This document shows positions 25,229-34,253 of a stretch of 64,000 nucleotides of DNA, piece after piece. Below the pieces are notes generated by a model. That model saw nothing but the letters and a program-made list of their open reading frames with translations, ran no database searches and was not told the DNA's origin. Origin of the DNA: G965213525 sp965213525 (GTDB taxonomy: Bacteria > Actinomycetota > Acidimicrobiia > Acidimicrobiales > Poriferisodalaceae); the NCBI GenBank assembly GCA_965213525.1, contig OZ243889.1:1984001-2048000 (forward strand). The letters run 5' to 3'. How positions within the stretch are numbered: the first letter of the stretch is position 1; every line of letters begins with the position of its first letter. A program made the translations under genes and the position numbers.

Positions 25229-26527
25229 ATGTCCACCGTGCTCGCGCTGACCGCCGGTGCCCTCGCCGGGGCGCTGGTCGCCGTGCTCGTCGCATCGGGC
25301 CGCCACCGCCAGCGCCTCGACGCAGCCGAGCTGGCCCACGCCCGGGCCCACGGCGAGCTCGAGGCGCGCCTGGCCGCCAGCGAGGCGTCACTGCGCAGCG
25401 AGACGGCCCTGCTCGAGGCGTTCGAGGGCCTGTCGCACCGGGCGCTCGACTCGTCGGCTCACCGGCTCCTCGATCTGGCCAACGAGCGCTTCGGCCGCCT
25501 CGAGCAGTCGGCGCAGCACCAGGGCGAGCTCCGCCACCGGGCGGTCGAGTCGCTGGTCGAGCCGGTGCGCTCCCACCTCGATCAGCTCCGTGAGGTCATA
25601 GCCACCGTCGAACGCCAGCGCCAGCGCGACCAGGGCACGCTCCGTCAGGCCGTCGAACAGCTGCGGACGACCACGACAGGCCTGCAGTCCGAGACCCGCA
25701 CCCTGGCCACGGCCATGCGAGACGTCCGATCACGGGGGGCGTGGGGCGAGCTGCAGCTGCGGCGCGTCGTCGAGCTCGCCGGCATGGTCGAGCACTGCGA
25801 CTTCGTCGCCCAGCCGTCGATGCGCACCCCCGATGGTCACGTCCGCCCCGACCTCGTGGCCTGGCTGCCACGCGGGCGGGCGGTCGTGGTCGACGCCAAG
25901 GTTCCCCTCGACGCCTTCCTCGACGCCTGCGACGATCACGACCCGGCGGCCGCGGCCCGCCGACTCGGCGACCACGCCGCCGCGGTGTTCGGCCATGCCC
26001 GGGCCTTGGCCCGACGTGACTACACCACCGCGGTCGAGGGAGCGGTCGACGTCGTGGTGATGTTCGTGCCGGGAGAGGGGTTCCTGGCCGCAGCCTGTGA
26101 AGCCGACCCGGGCCTGATCGAGCGCTGCCTCAGCGAGGGGGTGGTGCTGGCCACACCCACCACGTTGGTGGCGCTGCTGAAGGCCGTCTCCCTCGGCTGG
26201 CGCGAGGAGCGCCTCGCCGACCACGCTCGAGAGATCGCCGTGCTCGGCGGCGAGCTGCACGACCGCCTCGCCACGATGGGCGAGCACCTCGACAAGCTCG
26301 GGCGGTCCCTCGAGACGTCGATGCGCCGCTTCAACGCCGCCGCCGGTTCCTTCGATCAGCGTCTGGTCCCCTCGGCTCGACGGATCGCCGAGCACGGGGC
26401 CGACGTCAAGAAGGTGCTTCCGGTCGTCGGTGCGGTCGAGACGCCGCCCCGCTCGCTCGGCCTGACCGCCGACGGTGCGCCCACGCCCCACCCCGGGGAG
26501 GTCGAACCGACCCGGCTGGCAAGCTGA
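25229..26527 (+). CDS. rmuC: DNA recombination protein RmuC homologue
   Basis: A 432-aa RmuC-family protein, a predicted nuclease-fold protein that limits recombination at inverted repeats. It has an N-terminal membrane anchor (VLALTAGALAGALVAVLVAS) and a long coiled coil (about residues 30-160). The RmuC core has RSRGAWGELQLRRVVELAGM, AVVVDAKVPLDAFLDA (catalytic-like Asp and Lys), VVVMFVPGEGFLAAA and VLATPTTLVALLKAV. The ATG at 25229 is 7 bases after a TACGGT -10 box, hence probably leaderless. The longer frame from 25037 reads through the terminator hairpin and is rejected. Confidence 0.9.
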   Translation: MSTVLALTAGALAGALVAVLVASGRHRQRLDAAELAHARAHGELEARLAASEASLRSETALLEAFEGLSHRALDSSAHRLLDLANERFGRLEQSAQHQGELRHRAVESLVEPVRSHLDQLREVIATVERQRQRDQGTLRQAVEQLRTTTTGLQSETRTLATAMRDVRSRGAWGELQLRRVVELAGMVEHCDFVAQPSMRTPDGHVRPDLVAWLPRGRAVVVDAKVPLDAFLDACDDHDPAAAARRLGDHAAAVFGHARALARRDYTTAVEGAVDVVVMFVPGEGFLAAACEADPGLIERCLSEGVVLATPTTLVALLKAVSLGWREERLADHAREIAVLGGELHDRLATMGEHLDKLGRSLETSMRRFNAAAGSFDQRLVPSARRIAEHGADVKKVLPVVGAVETPPRSLGLTADGAPTPHPGEVEPTRLAS

Positions 26528-26533
26528 CCGGGC

Positions 26534-27571
26534 TCAGCCCAAGCGGTCGATGGCGTCCACGGCGGCGGCAGCCAGGGCGTCGACCTGGTCCCTGAAGATC
26601 GACGGGTCGACCTCGTCGGCCATCTGACCGTTCAGGTACCGGGCGAGCACCCCCTCGACGATGGCGGCGAGACGCCAGTGCGAGAACGCCCGGTAGTAGT
26701 CCACCAGCGACACGTCTCGTCCCGTCCGATCGGCGTAGCGCGACAACAGCTCGTCGCGCGACGGGAACCCCCCGGCAGCCGTCGGTGCCTCGGCCCGGCC
26801 AAGCGCCGACTCGCCCGGCGCCATCCAGTTGTTGAGCAGGTACCCGACATCGGCCATTGCGTCGCCGAGGGTGCACAGCTCCCAGTCGAGCACGGCGGCG
26901 ATGTCACCGGTGGCGGCGGTCAGGCAGTTGCCGAACCGGTAGTCGCCGTGGACGATCGACGCCCCGTGCTGCTCGGGCACGTGGCCGTCGAGGTAGGCGT
27001 GGATGTCCTCCATCGCCGCCAGCTCACGGGTCTTGGACCGCTCCCACTGCCCGGACCAGCGTCGCAGCTGACGGGGGATGTAGTCCGCGGTCTTGCCGAG
27101 GTCGCCCAACCCGACGGCGGCGGGGTCGATGGCGTGCAGGTCGGCGAGCACGTCGACGAGCGACTCGCCGGCGTGTCGGCGTCGGTCGTCGGCCAGCACC
27201 TCGCGCACCGTGTCGGCGTCCACCAGCACGTGGCCATCGACGAAGCCCATGACGTAGAACGGCGCCCCCGTGACGTCATCGTCCTCCCAGAGGGCCAACG
27301 CCGGCGGGACGGGCACCTCGGTCGGCCCGAGCGCGGCGATGATGCGGTGCTCGCGGCCCATGTCGTGCGCGCTGGCCAACAGCGGACCCACCGGCGGGCG
27401 TCGGAGCACGAACCGCGAACCCTCGGCGTCTCGCACCGAGTACGTCAGGTTGGAGTGCCCGCCGGCGATCAGCGTGATGTGCAGCGGCGCCGACGAGCCC
27501 GCGACGTGCTCGGGGAACCAGAGCTCGAGGGCCTCGACGTCGATGCCCTTCAGGTGGTCGTCGTCGCTCAC
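26534..27571 (-). CDS. APH-family phosphotransferase (ACAD10/11-like kinase domain)
   Basis: A 345-aa small-molecule kinase-fold protein. The nucleotide-binding segment is GGHSNLTYSVRD with FVLRRPP. The catalytic loop is IVHGDYRFGNCL (Asp and Asn), and the metal-binding motif is AVLDWELCTLGD. These match the aminoglycoside-phosphotransferase-like family, and this branch is related to the kinase domain of eukaryotic ACAD10/11, where hydroxyacyl-CoAs are phosphorylated. A role in acyl-CoA catabolism is therefore possible but unproven. GTG start with GGGGGAG 5 bases upstream. It is convergent with rmuC. Confidence 0.88.
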   Translation of the reverse strand: MSDDDHLKGIDVEALELWFPEHVAGSSAPLHITLIAGGHSNLTYSVRDAEGSRFVLRRPPVGPLLASAHDMGREHRIIAALGPTEVPVPPALALWEDDDVTGAPFYVMGFVDGHVLVDADTVREVLADDRRRHAGESLVDVLADLHAIDPAAVGLGDLGKTADYIPRQLRRWSGQWERSKTRELAAMEDIHAYLDGHVPEQHGASIVHGDYRFGNCLTAATGDIAAVLDWELCTLGDAMADVGYLLNNWMAPGESALGRAEAPTAAGGFPSRDELLSRYADRTGRDVSLVDYYRAFSHWRLAAIVEGVLARYLNGQMADEVDPSIFRDQVDALAAAAVDAIDRLG

Positions 27572-27774
27572 TGCCGCTCCCCCACGTCGCCGGCTGACAC
27601 TAGCGAGAAGGGCGGCGGCGGCTCGTCCTCGACATCGCGGCCGCGGTCAGTCGTCCACGACCTGACCCGACCTCCCGTCGTTCGTCGCGACTCGTCGCCG
27701 GCGGGCTCCACAGGCGCACGCTCATCATCGGCGGGCTCGTCCCGATGGTCACCCAGGAGCGACAGGAGGTCACC

Positions 27775-28450
<676 letters not shown>

Positions 28451-28470
<20 letters not shown>

Positions 28471-28527
28471 GCGACATCGACCGCTTCGAGGTGCGCTGAG
28501 CGCGTCTACCGCTTCGAGGTGCGCTGA
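28451..28527 (+). repeat. Triplicated 3' end of the response regulator gene
   Basis: The 20-mer ACCGCTTCGAGGTGCGCTGA, which encodes the last residues and stop of the regulator, occurs three times: 28451-28470, 28480-28499 and 28508-28527, spaced 29 and 28 bases. The last two copies lie beyond the stop and appear to be a tail-end tandem duplication. Confidence 0.9.
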
Positions 28528-28568
28528 TCGACGTCGACGTCGATCTGGCTCCAGCGCCCGGACAGCGG

Positions 28569-29231
28569 TCAGGCGACGGTCGAGCCGGGCACGTGGACGT
28601 CGACGATCGCCAGCAGATCGGCGACGTCGAAGGGCTTGGTGAGCACTGCGGCTGCTCCCCCGGCGGTCGCCTCGGTGGTGGCCGCCTCGGTCGCATCGGC
28701 GGTCACGACCACCACGGCCAGCTCGGGCCGGTGCTCGCCGAGGCGTTCGAGCACGGTCGAACCGTCCATCCCGGGCAGGTGCCGATCCAACAGCACGAGC
28801 CCGCACTCGATCTGGTCGTCGACCAGCAGCTCGAGGGCGGCCTCCCCCGTACGGACCGCTCGCAGCGTGACGTGGGGCCGGTGCGCCAAGATGCGCTCGA
28901 TCAGCCGGACGTTGGGCGGGTGATCCTCGACCAGCACGATCACCGGGTCGACCGCACCGGCCTCGGTCGGGCCGTCGTCGCGGAGGCGGGTGGCGGCGGT
29001 CAGGCCTGCGCCGGCGTCCGGGTCAGCATCTGACACCTCGGGCGCCGCGATCGGCGCCCCGCCCAGCCCGTCGACCAGCACGACGAGGCGCTCGGCTGCA
29101 GCGCGGATGTGGGCGGCGCACTCGGCCTGCTCGCCGCTGAGCTCGTCCTCCAGCACGACAGCGAACCCGACGATCGTGCCCAGCTCGCCTCGCGCATCGT
29201 GAGCGAACTCCGACAGCACGCCGCCGCTCAT
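28569..29231 (-). CDS. HisKA-like dimerisation domain fused to receiver domain, no kinase domain
   Basis: A 220-aa protein. Residues 1-60 look like a HisKA dimerisation/phosphoacceptor helix pair (EFAHDARGELGTIVGFAVVL, with His followed by Asp). No HATPase domain follows; instead a Ser/Asp/Thr linker leads to a receiver domain at about 95-215. The receiver has the acidic pair in VLVEDHPPNVRLIERIL, acceptor Asp in LLDRHLPGMDG, Thr in VVVTADAT and Lys in VLTKPFDVADLL. It may act as a phosphorelay or phosphatase-like adaptor. Its ATG overlaps the stop of the upstream B12-domain gene by ATGA, so both are made from one transcript. Confidence 0.8.
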   Translation of the reverse strand: MSGGVLSEFAHDARGELGTIVGFAVVLEDELSGEQAECAAHIRAAAERLVVLVDGLGGAPIAAPEVSDADPDAGAGLTAATRLRDDGPTEAGAVDPVIVLVEDHPPNVRLIERILAHRPHVTLRAVRTGEAALELLVDDQIECGLVLLDRHLPGMDGSTVLERLGEHRPELAVVVVTADATEAATTEATAGGAAAVLTKPFDVADLLAIVDVHVPGSTVA

Positions 29232-29671
29232 CCCCCCGCAGCGCCCTCAGACGATCGGGCCACCTCGGCATCGTCGGCCGAGCGGGCCGTGTCGATCGCC
29301 CGGCGCACGGCGGCGACGACCTCCTCTGAGGTCGCACCCGGGGTGAGGATCTCGGCGACCCCAGCAGCCCGCATGGCCGTGGCGTCGTCGTCGGGGATGA
29401 TGCCCCCGAGCACCACGGGGGCATCGGATCCGACCGACCGCAGCCGTTCGATCACCAGCGGCACCAGCGCCTCGTGGGCGCCCGAGAGCATGGACAGCCC
29501 GATCGCGTCGACGTCTTCGTCGACCGCCGCGGCCGCCACCGTGTCCGGCGTCTGGAACAGACCGGTGTAGATGACCTCGAAGCCGGCGTCGCGCAGGATG
29601 CGGGCCACGACCTTGACGCCCCGGTCATGACCGTCCAAGCCGACCTTGGCGATGAGGACCCGATCTGCCAC
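29228..29671 (-). CDS. Stand-alone B12-binding domain (methylmalonyl-CoA mutase small-subunit type)
   Basis: A 147-aa cobalamin-binding domain. The base-off B12 motif DxHxxG is present as VGLDGHDRGVKVVARILRD, followed by GLSMLSGAH (SxL) and VLGGIIPDDD (GG). This is the C-terminal domain of methylmalonyl/isobutyryl-CoA-type mutases. The catalytic large subunit is not in the window. GTG at 29671 is chosen because the B12 domain starts immediately; a CACACT hexamer lies 6 bases upstream. It is coupled by ATGA to the HisKA-REC gene, an unusual partner. Confidence 0.88.
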   Translation of the reverse strand: MADRVLIAKVGLDGHDRGVKVVARILRDAGFEVIYTGLFQTPDTVAAAAVDEDVDAIGLSMLSGAHEALVPLVIERLRSVGSDAPVVLGGIIPDDDATAMRAAGVAEILTPGATSEEVVAAVRRAIDTARSADDAEVARSSEGAAGG

Positions 29672-29753
29672 CCGGCGAGTGTGGCACCCGGCCACCTGAG
29701 CCGCCAACGGCTCGGTGCTGCGCCCACCACGAGCGGGCAACGCAAGGCGCCGG

Positions 29754-32700
29754 TCAGCGCCGGGCAGACACCAGGGGCTCGGGGTCAGCGGCCACAGCGA
29801 CCCGAAAGACCCGCTCCCACCCCCTGGCCGGCACGCCCAGCTCGTCGAGGCGCCGGTCGGCCTCGCTGCGCAGCTCGCCGGCCTCGGGAAGCTCGAGCGC
29901 CTCGTAGGCGATCGCCCGAGCCAACCGCACGACGGCCTGGGACAGCCGGCTCTCGGTCTGGTCGACCTCGGCCACCGCCTGCTCGAGCCAGTCGATGGCC
30001 AGGTCGCGCTGGCGGCGCCGGGCGGCCACCAGGCCCGAGGCGATGGCGGCGTTGCGGCGGTCGACGTAGGTGGCCTGCCCGGCGGCGAGCACCCCCTTGG
30101 CGACCTCGGCCACCTCGTCGCCCCTGCCGGTCACGGCGTAGGCGAGGGCGAGGGCGCTCGAGGGGTTCGTGCGCGCCGCCGATGACGCCTCGGCCGTCAC
30201 GGCCTCGAGGCGCCCGACCGGGTCACCGACCCCGACCTGCAGCTCGGCCAGCGCGACCGACACGTCACGGTCGATGTGGCCGACGAGCGCACCGACGCGC
30301 TGGCCGTCGAGTCGGCCGAGCAGCTCGAGCGCCGCCTCACCGTCACCTCGCTGCACGGCGGCCGCCGCGGCGACGGTGACGGCGAACGCCCACTGGGGTC
30401 GGCCGGGCATGGCGCCGGCGATGCCCACGGCCCGGTCGAGGACCTCGGTGGACTCCCTCACCCGTCCCGAGGCGAGCAGCGCCCGCCCGAGCACCGACGC
30501 TGATTGCACCCGCCCGTAGTCGTCGCCGACCCCGTCGAGCTGGTCGTGGGCCCTCCGGGCGAGCTCGACGGCCTCACGGGTGCGACCCGACCACAAGGCG
30601 ATGGCGGCCAACAGCACGACCATCATCCCGGTGGCCCACGGCTCGGCACGCCGCTCGGCCTCACCCAGCGCCACGGTGGCCAGCTCATCGGCCTGGGCGA
30701 TGTCGCCCTGGTAGAAGCGGACGTACGCGGTGAGGCCCCGGGCCCAGCTCATGCCCGAGCCGTCGCCGATCGATTCGAACAGCTCGGTCGACAACCCCAG
30801 GTACCGGTCGGCGGCGTCGACGTCGCCCTGTTCGAAGGCGAGCCAGGCCAGGTTCTGCAGGCACCATCCCTGGGCGGCCACGTCACCGAGCTCGCGGGAC
30901 AGATCGAGCGCGGTCGTGAACGACAGCTCGGCGTCGATGCGGTCACCGGCTCGCATCGACACGAAGCCCGACTGGCGCAACGCCTCGGCCAACCCGGAGC
31001 GGTCACCCACCTGACGCCACCTGGCGAGGGCGTCGTCGACGAGCCGGCGGGCCCGGGCGATGTCACCGGCCAGCACCGCCACCTCTGACAACAGGGTGAG
31101 CGACTGGGCGGCTGCGACCTGATCGGGGATCGCCTCGGCGATGCTCAGGGCCGCCTCGCCGTCGCGACGAGCCCCGTCCAGCTCGTGCAGGTCGATGCGA
31201 GCGGTCGCCCGCCCGAGGTGCGCAGCGAGCCGCCGCACGTCGTCGTCGGGGTCGACCAGCTCGAGCATCCGGGCGTAGGCCTTGGCCACACCGAGGTTGG
31301 AGTCCGAGGCGCTGGCGATCTCGGCCAGGCGCTCCAACGCCCCGACGGCCCGGTCGACGATGTCAGAGGGGAGGTCGGCGACGACGCCGAGCTCGGCGGC
31401 GAGGCGGGCGGCGGTCGACCAGTGGTAGGCGACCCGGCTGGCCCGACGCAGATCGGGCTCGCCCTCGGGGGGGTGGGCCTCCAGCCAGTCGGCGATCTCG
31501 GCGTGGCGCTCGGCGCGAGCCAGCTTGGTGAGCGTGCTGTAGGCGACCTCGCGCACGAGATCGCTGCGGAAGTGCCAGCCTGCGCCGTCGGTCTCGAACA
31601 GGTCCTTGGCCACGAGCCGGGCGAAGGTGTGCTCGGCGTGGTCGTCGCCCCGGGTCTGGGTCATGAGCACCAGGGCGTAGACGGGCCCGTCGCGCCCGAT
31701 GACGGCGGCGTCTTGGACCATCAGCCGCTCGTGGTCGGTGAGTGAGTCGAGGCGGACCGAGACGAGGCCGCGCAACGTGTCGGGCAGCTCGAGCATCAAC
31801 GGGCCGGTGACATCGGAGCCGTCGGCGTTGACCGCCGACTCGCTCAACAGGGTCGTGAGCTCCTCCAAGAAGAACGGGTTGCCGCCGCTGCGCTCGAAGA
31901 GCTCGTCGGCCAGGTCGTCGCTGAGGTCGGTGCCCAACAAGGTGGCGGCCAGACGGGCCGAGGCCACCCGGTCGAGCGGCTCGAGGTTGATCAGCACCGA
32001 GTTGTGGCGGCCCGGGCGCGCCACCCACCGTTCGTCGTCGACGCTCCAACGGGTCGTGGCCATGATGATCAGCGGCGACGTGCTCATGACGAGCAGCAGG
32101 CGCTCGGCCAGCTCGAGCAGGTGCGGATCAGCCCAGTGCACATCGGAGATCAACAGCACGACCGGGCGGGTGGCGGCGCACAGCTCGAAGAACGCCACCA
32201 GGGCCCCCTGGGCCTCGTCACGCTCTCGGGCCCGGTCGCGTCCTGGTCCGTCGGTGACGCCGCCGAGCAGCACGGCGAGGCCGTCGACGATGCGGCCCGG
32301 CGTGTCGGCCTCCTGGGAGATGTCGCTGACCAGGGTGTGGAGCCGGGCCCGCACCTCGGCCGTGGGCGAGCTGGGATCCAGGCCGAGCAGCTGGTGGAAG
32401 GCGTCCACGATCGGCCACCAGGGGCTCGTCTCGCCATAGGGCAGGCAGCGGCCCTCCAACACCAGGGCATCGTGGCGCTGCTCGGCTCGCACGGCGATCT
32501 CCTCGGCGAGGCGCGTCTTGCCGAGGCCGCCGTCACCGAGCACGAGCACGAGGTGGGCGTGGCGCCGGGCGGCGGCCATCTCGATGGTGCTCTCCAAGAG
32601 GCTGAGCTCGGGCTCGCGGCCGAGCAGCGGGGCACGGGCCTGGCGGGGCCTGCGGCCCGGGAGCGACAGCTCCTCGACCGCGGCGTGCACCGCCACCGCG

Positions 32701-33290
32701 GCCGCCCGGCCCCTCACGACCATCGTGCCCCTGGACTCATAGCGCACCACCTCCTCGGTGGCGGCGTGGGTCCCGGGCCCGACGAGCACCTCGCCGGGAG
32801 CGGCGGCCGCCTCGAGACGTGATGCCAGGTTCACCGTGTCGCCCATCGCCGTGTAGTCACCACCGGCGCGCAGCGCCCCGACGAGCACCTCACCGGTGTT
32901 CACCCCGATGCGCATCTGCACCGGGATGGCGAGCTCGGTGGACAGCGTGGCCATCGTGCGCTGCATGCGCAGCGCGGCCCGCACCGCCCGCTCAGGGTCG
33001 TCCTCGTGGGCGACCGGGGCCCCGAAGAGCGCGACGATGCCGTCACCGATGATCTTGTCGATGCTCCCCCCGAAGGCACCGATGTCGGTGACGAGGCGCT
33101 CGAAGCACCGGTCGATCAGCAACTTGACCTGCTCGGGGTCACGCCGCTCGGCCAGGGCGGTGAAGCCGACGAGATCGGCGAACAGCACCGTCACGATGCG
33201 ACGTTCCTCGGCGCCGCGCAGCAGGTGACCGCAGTTCTGACAGAAGCGGGCGTCCGAGGGCACCGGCTGGGCGCACGACGGACAGGTCAC
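29754..33290 (-). CDS. Adenylate/guanylate cyclase-domain, AAA ATPase and TPR multidomain protein
   Basis: 1178 aa. A zinc ribbon (CPSC at about 3-6, CQNC at about 17-20) is followed by a class III cyclase domain (about 30-205). That domain has both metal Asp residues (VLFADLVGFTALAERRD; IIGDGIVALFG) and the late YTAMGDTVNLASRLEA motif, so it is probably active. Next comes a STAND/AAA-type ATPase (about 220-600), with Walker A VLGDGGLGKTRLAEEIA and Walker B VVLLISDVHWADP, then a long TPR region (about 640-1170). Such proteins are soluble signal-integrating cyclases in actinobacteria. The GTG start follows a TAGACT -10 box (33299-33304, minus strand) by 8 bases. Confidence 0.92.
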   Translation of the reverse strand: MTCPSCAQPVPSDARFCQNCGHLLRGAEERRIVTVLFADLVGFTALAERRDPEQVKLLIDRCFERLVTDIGAFGGSIDKIIGDGIVALFGAPVAHEDDPERAVRAALRMQRTMATLSTELAIPVQMRIGVNTGEVLVGALRAGGDYTAMGDTVNLASRLEAAAAPGEVLVGPGTHAATEEVVRYESRGTMVVRGRAAAVAVHAAVEELSLPGRRPRQARAPLLGREPELSLLESTIEMAAARRHAHLVLVLGDGGLGKTRLAEEIAVRAEQRHDALVLEGRCLPYGETSPWWPIVDAFHQLLGLDPSSPTAEVRARLHTLVSDISQEADTPGRIVDGLAVLLGGVTDGPGRDRARERDEAQGALVAFFELCAATRPVVLLISDVHWADPHLLELAERLLLVMSTSPLIIMATTRWSVDDERWVARPGRHNSVLINLEPLDRVASARLAATLLGTDLSDDLADELFERSGGNPFFLEELTTLLSESAVNADGSDVTGPLMLELPDTLRGLVSVRLDSLTDHERLMVQDAAVIGRDGPVYALVLMTQTRGDDHAEHTFARLVAKDLFETDGAGWHFRSDLVREVAYSTLTKLARAERHAEIADWLEAHPPEGEPDLRRASRVAYHWSTAARLAAELGVVADLPSDIVDRAVGALERLAEIASASDSNLGVAKAYARMLELVDPDDDVRRLAAHLGRATARIDLHELDGARRDGEAALSIAEAIPDQVAAAQSLTLLSEVAVLAGDIARARRLVDDALARWRQVGDRSGLAEALRQSGFVSMRAGDRIDAELSFTTALDLSRELGDVAAQGWCLQNLAWLAFEQGDVDAADRYLGLSTELFESIGDGSGMSWARGLTAYVRFYQGDIAQADELATVALGEAERRAEPWATGMMVVLLAAIALWSGRTREAVELARRAHDQLDGVGDDYGRVQSASVLGRALLASGRVRESTEVLDRAVGIAGAMPGRPQWAFAVTVAAAAAVQRGDGEAALELLGRLDGQRVGALVGHIDRDVSVALAELQVGVGDPVGRLEAVTAEASSAARTNPSSALALAYAVTGRGDEVAEVAKGVLAAGQATYVDRRNAAIASGLVAARRRQRDLAIDWLEQAVAEVDQTESRLSQAVVRLARAIAYEALELPEAGELRSEADRRLDELGVPARGWERVFRVAVAADPEPLVSARR

Positions 33291-33473
33291 GACCCCTGAG
33301 TCTACGGAACGCCCGGGTCACCGGCCGAGGGTCAGCCATGGTGGTCGGGCCCACCGGACCGACACCGAGGCGCTGCGCTGGTCGCCATGGTCACCGGCGA
33401 TGTCCGGCGGGCCTAGCGTCCGCGCGACGGGTGGGCCGTCGACGAGGTGCACGGACCATCGAGAGGAACTGCC

Positions 33474-34250
33474 ATGACCCACCCGACTCCGTCGAGCGCA
33501 TCTCGTGCCACCTCACCGACGACGGGGTGGGCGGCCGCCCGGGCCGAGGGCGCCACGAAGGTCTACCGCAGCGGGAGCGACGAGGTGCGTGCCCTCGACG
33601 GCGTCGACGTGGCCTTCGAACGTGGGCGCTTCACCGCGGTCATGGGTCCGTCGGGGTCGGGCAAGTCCACCCTCATGCACTGCATCGCCGGTCTCGACGA
33701 GCTCACCGGCGGGCGCGTGCTCATCGGTGACACCGATCTGACCGAGCTGTCGGACAAGCAGCTGACACGACTGCGGCGCGACCGGGTCGGCTTCGTCTTC
33801 CAGGCCTTCAACCTCGTGCCGACGCTGAGCGCGAAGGAGAACATCACGCTGCCCCAGCAGCTGGGCGGCGCCGACGTCGACCAGGCCTGGTTCGACGAGG
33901 TCGTGCGGACGGTGGGTCTCGGCGATCGCCTGTCGCACCGCCCCGGCGAGCTGTCCGGCGGCCAGCAACAGCGCGTCGCCGTCGCTCGTGCGCTCGCCGG
34001 ACGGCCCGAGATCATCTTCGCCGACGAGCCGACCGGCAACCTCGACTCCCGAGCCGGCGCCGAGATCCTCGAGTTCATGCGCCGTGCGGTGCAGGACTTC
34101 GACCAGACCATCGTGATGGTCACCCACGATCCGACCGCAGCCGCCTACAGCGACCGGGTGGTGTTCCTCGCCGACGGGCGCGTGGTCGACGAGATGTTCG
34201 AACCCACCGCCGAGCGGGTGCTCGACCACATCAAGGGCCTCGGAGGCTGA
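33474..34250 (+). CDS. MacB/LolD-type ABC transporter ATPase
   Basis: A 258-aa ATPase. Walker A: GPSGSGKSTLMHCIAG. Q-loop: FVFQAFNLVPTLSAKENI. Signature: LSGGQQQRVAVARALA. Walker B: IIFADEPTGNLDS. H-loop: MVTHDPTAAAYSD. The sequence is typical of MacB/FtsE-like exporters that extrude lipids, peptides or drugs. The ATG at 33474 has GAGAGGAA upstream and is preferred over the in-frame 33447. It is followed 3 bases later by its permease. Confidence 0.93.
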   Translation: MTHPTPSSASRATSPTTGWAAARAEGATKVYRSGSDEVRALDGVDVAFERGRFTAVMGPSGSGKSTLMHCIAGLDELTGGRVLIGDTDLTELSDKQLTRLRRDRVGFVFQAFNLVPTLSAKENITLPQQLGGADVDQAWFDEVVRTVGLGDRLSHRPGELSGGQQQRVAVARALAGRPEIIFADEPTGNLDSRAGAEILEFMRRAVQDFDQTIVMVTHDPTAAAYSDRVVFLADGRVVDEMFEPTAERVLDHIKGLGG

Positions 34251-34253
34251 CCC

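Noticed and set aside
27745..27774. Earlier start for the OmpR-type regulator
   Set aside because: It would cover the AGGAGGT ribosome site that serves the ATG at 27775.
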